Below are positions 25,401 through 26,474 of a stretch of 26,474 bases of DNA, piece by piece. Numbering within the stretch: the first letter of the stretch is position 1; each line of letters starts with the position of its first letter. This stretch comes from an uncultured Ruminococcus sp. (GTDB lineage Bacteria; Bacillota; Clostridia; Oscillospirales; Ruminococcaceae): contig NZ_CAMHRZ010000013.1 of NCBI RefSeq assembly GCF_946187255.1, positions 1 to 26,474 of the forward strand, read 5' to 3'. The notes under the pieces are model-generated. The model worked only from the letters and a program-made list of their open reading frames with translations, ran no database searches and was not told the DNA's origin. A program made the position numbers and the translations under genes.

Positions 25401-25710
25401 CGGTTTCAGTCAGGAAAATGGCAGGGAAGCCGACCTTCTCGGTGTGCTTAAAGGCGCTGAGTGCCACTGCGAGTTCCCCTTCTGCACATTCGACAGGGAC
25501 ACAGATACCCTTGTGAACGGTGTGATGGATCTGGTGTACTGCAAGGATGACAAGTGGTACATCGTGGATTACAAGACCAATATAGTCGGTGAGGGGCTTG
25601 ACGACAAGTACGCCTCACAGCTGGCGGCGTACCGCGAAGCCTTGAAGAAAATGCTGGGCGTTGATGCGGAAAGCTACATATATCATCTGCCCGTACACAC
25701 AAGTCTCTGA
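22414..25710 (+). CDS. addA: AddA-like UvrD-family helicase-nuclease
   Basis: A 1098-residue superfamily 1 helicase fused to a RecB-type nuclease, the motor subunit of AddAB. Helicase motifs in order: I VEAGAGSGKTTG (K26), Ia AITFTNAAAKEF, a GTIDSFC motif, II LVDEFQDTD (D369/E370), III VGDPKQSIYSFKGAD, IV NYRSTPSLC, V ANLHKVKGLEAPVVIL, VI RLMYVAATRAKDIL. The nuclease at the end has H949 (GTMAHRLME), D1039 (GVMDLVY), D1052/K1054 (VDYKTN) and YASQLAAYREAL. All catalytic residues appear present. The ATG at 22414 is chosen for AGGAGGA at 22401-22407 and the ATGA overlap with addB; an earlier in-frame start would lie inside addB. A strong terminator follows. Confidence 0.93.
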   Translation: MSGNVSFTGTETDRSFFVEAGAGSGKTTGLVARMINMVEEGIDGREIDISEICAITFTNAAAKEFYGRFRKKLTEEIELTKDEVRRERCKKALENIDLCFMGTIDSFCNTLLSAHPNEAAIPASASVLTSEEFSEKCRKEYERMISGKYDDPSIRAKAALYCMYIPANKREELFCKLMDMLKNHRESEIVYSKPKGDPDVNFKREYDSLRNLVSAIVQDPSLVWENKEAAGAFEDLKKYAPELNKKLSENIMTAIYTVGGLKKLKLKSLSPAVQAADPGIFSKAPKGGLVVDEETLRAYYGAFAEEQYSAAIDFVCSALKTMTAQLRSLGKLTFFDYLLYLRDLLRDDAAKGGRLISYISRRYKYYLVDEFQDTDPLQAEILFYLTAEKPVENWYECVPRKGSLYIVGDPKQSIYSFKGADVRSFMNIRSMFDSDDRRVLKLNKNYRSTPSLCRWFNSVFNILLPTNTADNSRFEDIPVDDDAKDICTNGVYYFKTYEKEAERCDKAQLPQIINRLVGDPALTIRRKDKYGKVYTDSIRYSDIMVIVPQNDDVGDYMQHLTAERIPVMAEGRVLFSECRLLKSLYLAAAAIASPDDGMAVYAALTSGLFGITQGEFIQLRSKELRVSLYSYSEDALKGYPNIQKALETLHDLHIRAAALSPSAAADMITAELDIFRKADSTDMEYLCYARELLRNAECSGEVKTLKDAAAFFGALIDGSVKQARCISLQKGLDRVRLANLHKVKGLEAPVVILAAPGGSKKSESMSIERTNDGETVKVFDVKSGNYPLISTAQYTAEKEAANARREAEQLRLMYVAATRAKDILIISAPQIKTGLANGIYWKRLAEHCKEDQEFFTVFGAPDAAQTPAKRTETDCGKLFDEAVCTDLTEEKCRKETYTVRRPSDIKAHKKSDEDVQTDAEDTEITGEEVSAGEDRLSHVPANVTGTMAHRLMEILVTSKGTAKRDDAVAEIISDYWQEDEAVSDMLCRLWDVMMSGGFSQENGREADLLGVLKGAECHCEFPFCTFDRDTDTLVNGVMDLVYCKDDKWYIVDYKTNIVGEGLDDKYASQLAAYREALKKMLGVDAESYIYHLPVHTSL

Positions 25711-25719
25711 CATAAAGAT

Positions 25720-25754
25720 AAGGGATATGCCCGACGTAACACGGCATATCCCTT
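25720..25754. terminator. Bidirectional terminator between addA and the AbrB gene
   Basis: A perfect 12-bp stem, AAGGGATATGCC (25720-25731) with GGCATATCCCTT (25743-25754), has an 11-nt loop. T-rich flanks on both strands (TGTGTTTAT on plus, ATCTTTAT on minus) suit both converging genes. Confidence 0.88.
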
Positions 25755-25762
25755 TGTGTTTA

Positions 25763-25978
25763 TCATTCTTTCGTTTCGTCGGAGAATATCTTTGCAAACA
25801 ACTCCGCGAGATGCGATTTAGGCGGGATAGCAAGTCCCCGTTTTTCATCGCTGAGTATTATAAGCTGGTCTCCCGGATGTATATCGAACTGTTCACGCGC
25901 CTGCTTTGGGATGACGATCTGTCCCTTTTCGCCCACTGTTACCGTCCACGCATTTTTGCCTTTGGGGAATTTTGTCAT
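25763..25978 (-). CDS. AbrB/SpoVT-family DNA-binding protein
   Basis: A 71-residue protein. Residues ~10-50 carry the swapped-hairpin AbrB fold: WTVTVGEKGQIVIPKQAR, then FDIHPGDQLIILSDEKRGLAI. A short acidic helix follows (LAELFAKIFSDETKE). Such proteins bind DNA as dimers, acting as transition-state regulators or as antitoxins. No toxin gene accompanies it here, so a stand-alone regulator is more likely. The ATG at 25978 has GAGGTGAG upstream; the frame extends 18 residues further but without a ribosome site. It has its own strong promoter and lies next to the repeat-rich segment at the right edge, which it might bind (inference). Confidence 0.9.
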   Translation of the reverse strand: MTKFPKGKNAWTVTVGEKGQIVIPKQAREQFDIHPGDQLIILSDEKRGLAIPPKSHLAELFAKIFSDETKE

Positions 25979-26032
25979 AGTGCTCACCTCTGCGAAGTTA
26001 TAAAAGTATGATTTGTATAACTCATTGCACAT

Positions 26033-26061
26033 ATTTTATCACATTACCGCCTTTTTGTCAA
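26033..26061 (-). promoter_or_regulatory. Promoter of the AbrB-family gene
   Basis: On the minus strand a perfect TTGACA (plus 26056-26061), a 17-bp spacer and TAAAAT (plus 26033-26038), ~55 bp before the start codon. Confidence 0.88.
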
Positions 26062-26140
26062 GTGGGCGCTGTAAAAAGTTGGGATGATGTGATGTTCTCA
26101 CGCCTGAAAGTGTTGATAACTTTAGCTTGCGGAACAAAAG

Positions 26141-26170
26141 CTGACATAAACTGACATAAAATTGACACTG
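26141..26170. repeat. Iteron-like repeats, left cluster
   Basis: CTGACATAAA occurs twice head to tail (26141-26150, 26151-26160). A degenerate third unit, ATTGACACTG, and an inverted TTGTCAAC follow. The unit is 10 bp, about one helical turn, so a bound protein would sit on one face. Confidence 0.75.
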
Positions 26171-26230
26171 CTTGTCAACTATAAAAATCCCTATTTTACG
26201 CCGTTTCAGCCCAATTTTTATAAAAACTGA

Positions 26231-26247
26231 CTATCCTGACAGGATAG
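26231..26247. repeat. Perfect 17-bp palindrome
   Basis: CTATCCTG-A-CAGGATAG is a perfect 8+1+8 palindrome that also contains the CTGACA core of the neighbouring repeats. A second, shorter dyad AATAAC-A-GTTATT lies at 26263-26275. Confidence 0.75.
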
Positions 26248-26321
26248 AGGTAAAAATGTAAAAATAACAGTTATTTACCAATATATGTAAAATTTATTTT
26301 TTAAAGTGTTCGTACTACCCC

Positions 26322-26339
26322 GTCAGTTTTGTCAGTTTT
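26322..26339. repeat. Iteron-like repeats, central pair
   Basis: GTCAGTTTT occurs twice without a gap (26322-26330, 26331-26339), in the orientation opposite to the left cluster. Confidence 0.75.
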
Positions 26340-26396
26340 TATATTTTTGCCCCTGAAAGCCCGAAATTTAGGGGTTTATAAAGTTGAAAACCTCGT

Positions 26397-26426
26397 GTCA
26401 GCTTTTGTCAGTTTTAGTCAACTTTA
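26397..26426. repeat. Iteron-like repeats, right cluster
   Basis: Three consecutive 10-bp units: GTCAGCTTTT, GTCAGTTTTA and GTCAACTTTA. They have the same orientation as the central pair and are inverted relative to the left cluster. A further GTCAGCGG lies at ~26439. Confidence 0.75.
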
Positions 26427-26474
26427 TTGGTCTGCGCTGTCAGCGGAGTTGAAGCCACTTTCCCGACAGGCGGG

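Noticed and set aside
25763..25978. AbrB-family gene as the antitoxin of a toxin-antitoxin pair
   Set aside because: No toxin-sized gene lies on either side on the same strand. Downstream is addA in the opposite direction and upstream is non-coding.

Overview
The window looks like chromosomal DNA from a Gram-positive gut or rumen Clostridia species, most likely Ruminococcus or a close relative. Reasons: a secreted protein ends in a type I dockerin of the Ruminococcus style, Shine-Dalgarno sites are strong AGGAGG types, promoters are near-consensus sigma-A boxes with 17-bp spacers, an addB-addA pair is present, and GC-rich genes with frequent ATA codons sit between AT-rich intergenic stretches. 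All family names come from reading motifs by eye; no database was searched.

Left part (1-7670). Two copies of a ~186-bp non-coding repeat spaced 241 bp apart open the window. Next comes a minus-strand dockerin protein with its own consensus promoter and UUCG-loop terminator. A plus-strand regulator follows, with a degenerate receiver domain, an AraC-type DNA-binding domain and a terminator-like hairpin in its leader. Then a minus-strand Nudix hydrolase, and a compact minus-strand operon read in the order acylphosphatase, uridine-kinase-like P-loop kinase, CxxCxxCC metal-cluster protein, zinc-ribbon leucine-rich-repeat protein, AlkD-like DNA alkylation repair protein. Its promoter abuts a perfect 17-bp palindrome.

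Middle part (7671-13480). metF (minus) and pta (plus) are divergent housekeeping genes separated by an unexplained structured segment with two strong hairpins. A ~590-bp non-coding region with several inverted repeats separates pta from polA. The PolA protein has intact 5' nuclease and polymerase domains but no visible proofreading motifs.

Right part (13483-26061). One promoter and one terminator bracket a probable six-gene operon: two bacterial-PH-domain membrane proteins (YdbS/YdbT-like), two small soluble proteins resembling families common near polymorphic toxin immunity genes, a CheA kinase with a duplicated P2-like domain, and CheW. Next is a promoter-addB-addA-terminator unit encoding a RecBCD-type helicase-nuclease for recombinational repair. 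A small AbrB-family regulator on the minus strand closes the gene-bearing part.

Right edge (26062-26474). This AT-rich stretch has no gene but carries 9-10-bp phased GTCAG/CTGAC repeats in opposed orientations plus a 17-bp palindrome. It resembles an iteron-type origin or multi-site operator, possibly the edge of a mobile element continuing beyond the window. No rRNA, tRNA, CRISPR array or complete transposase was seen.
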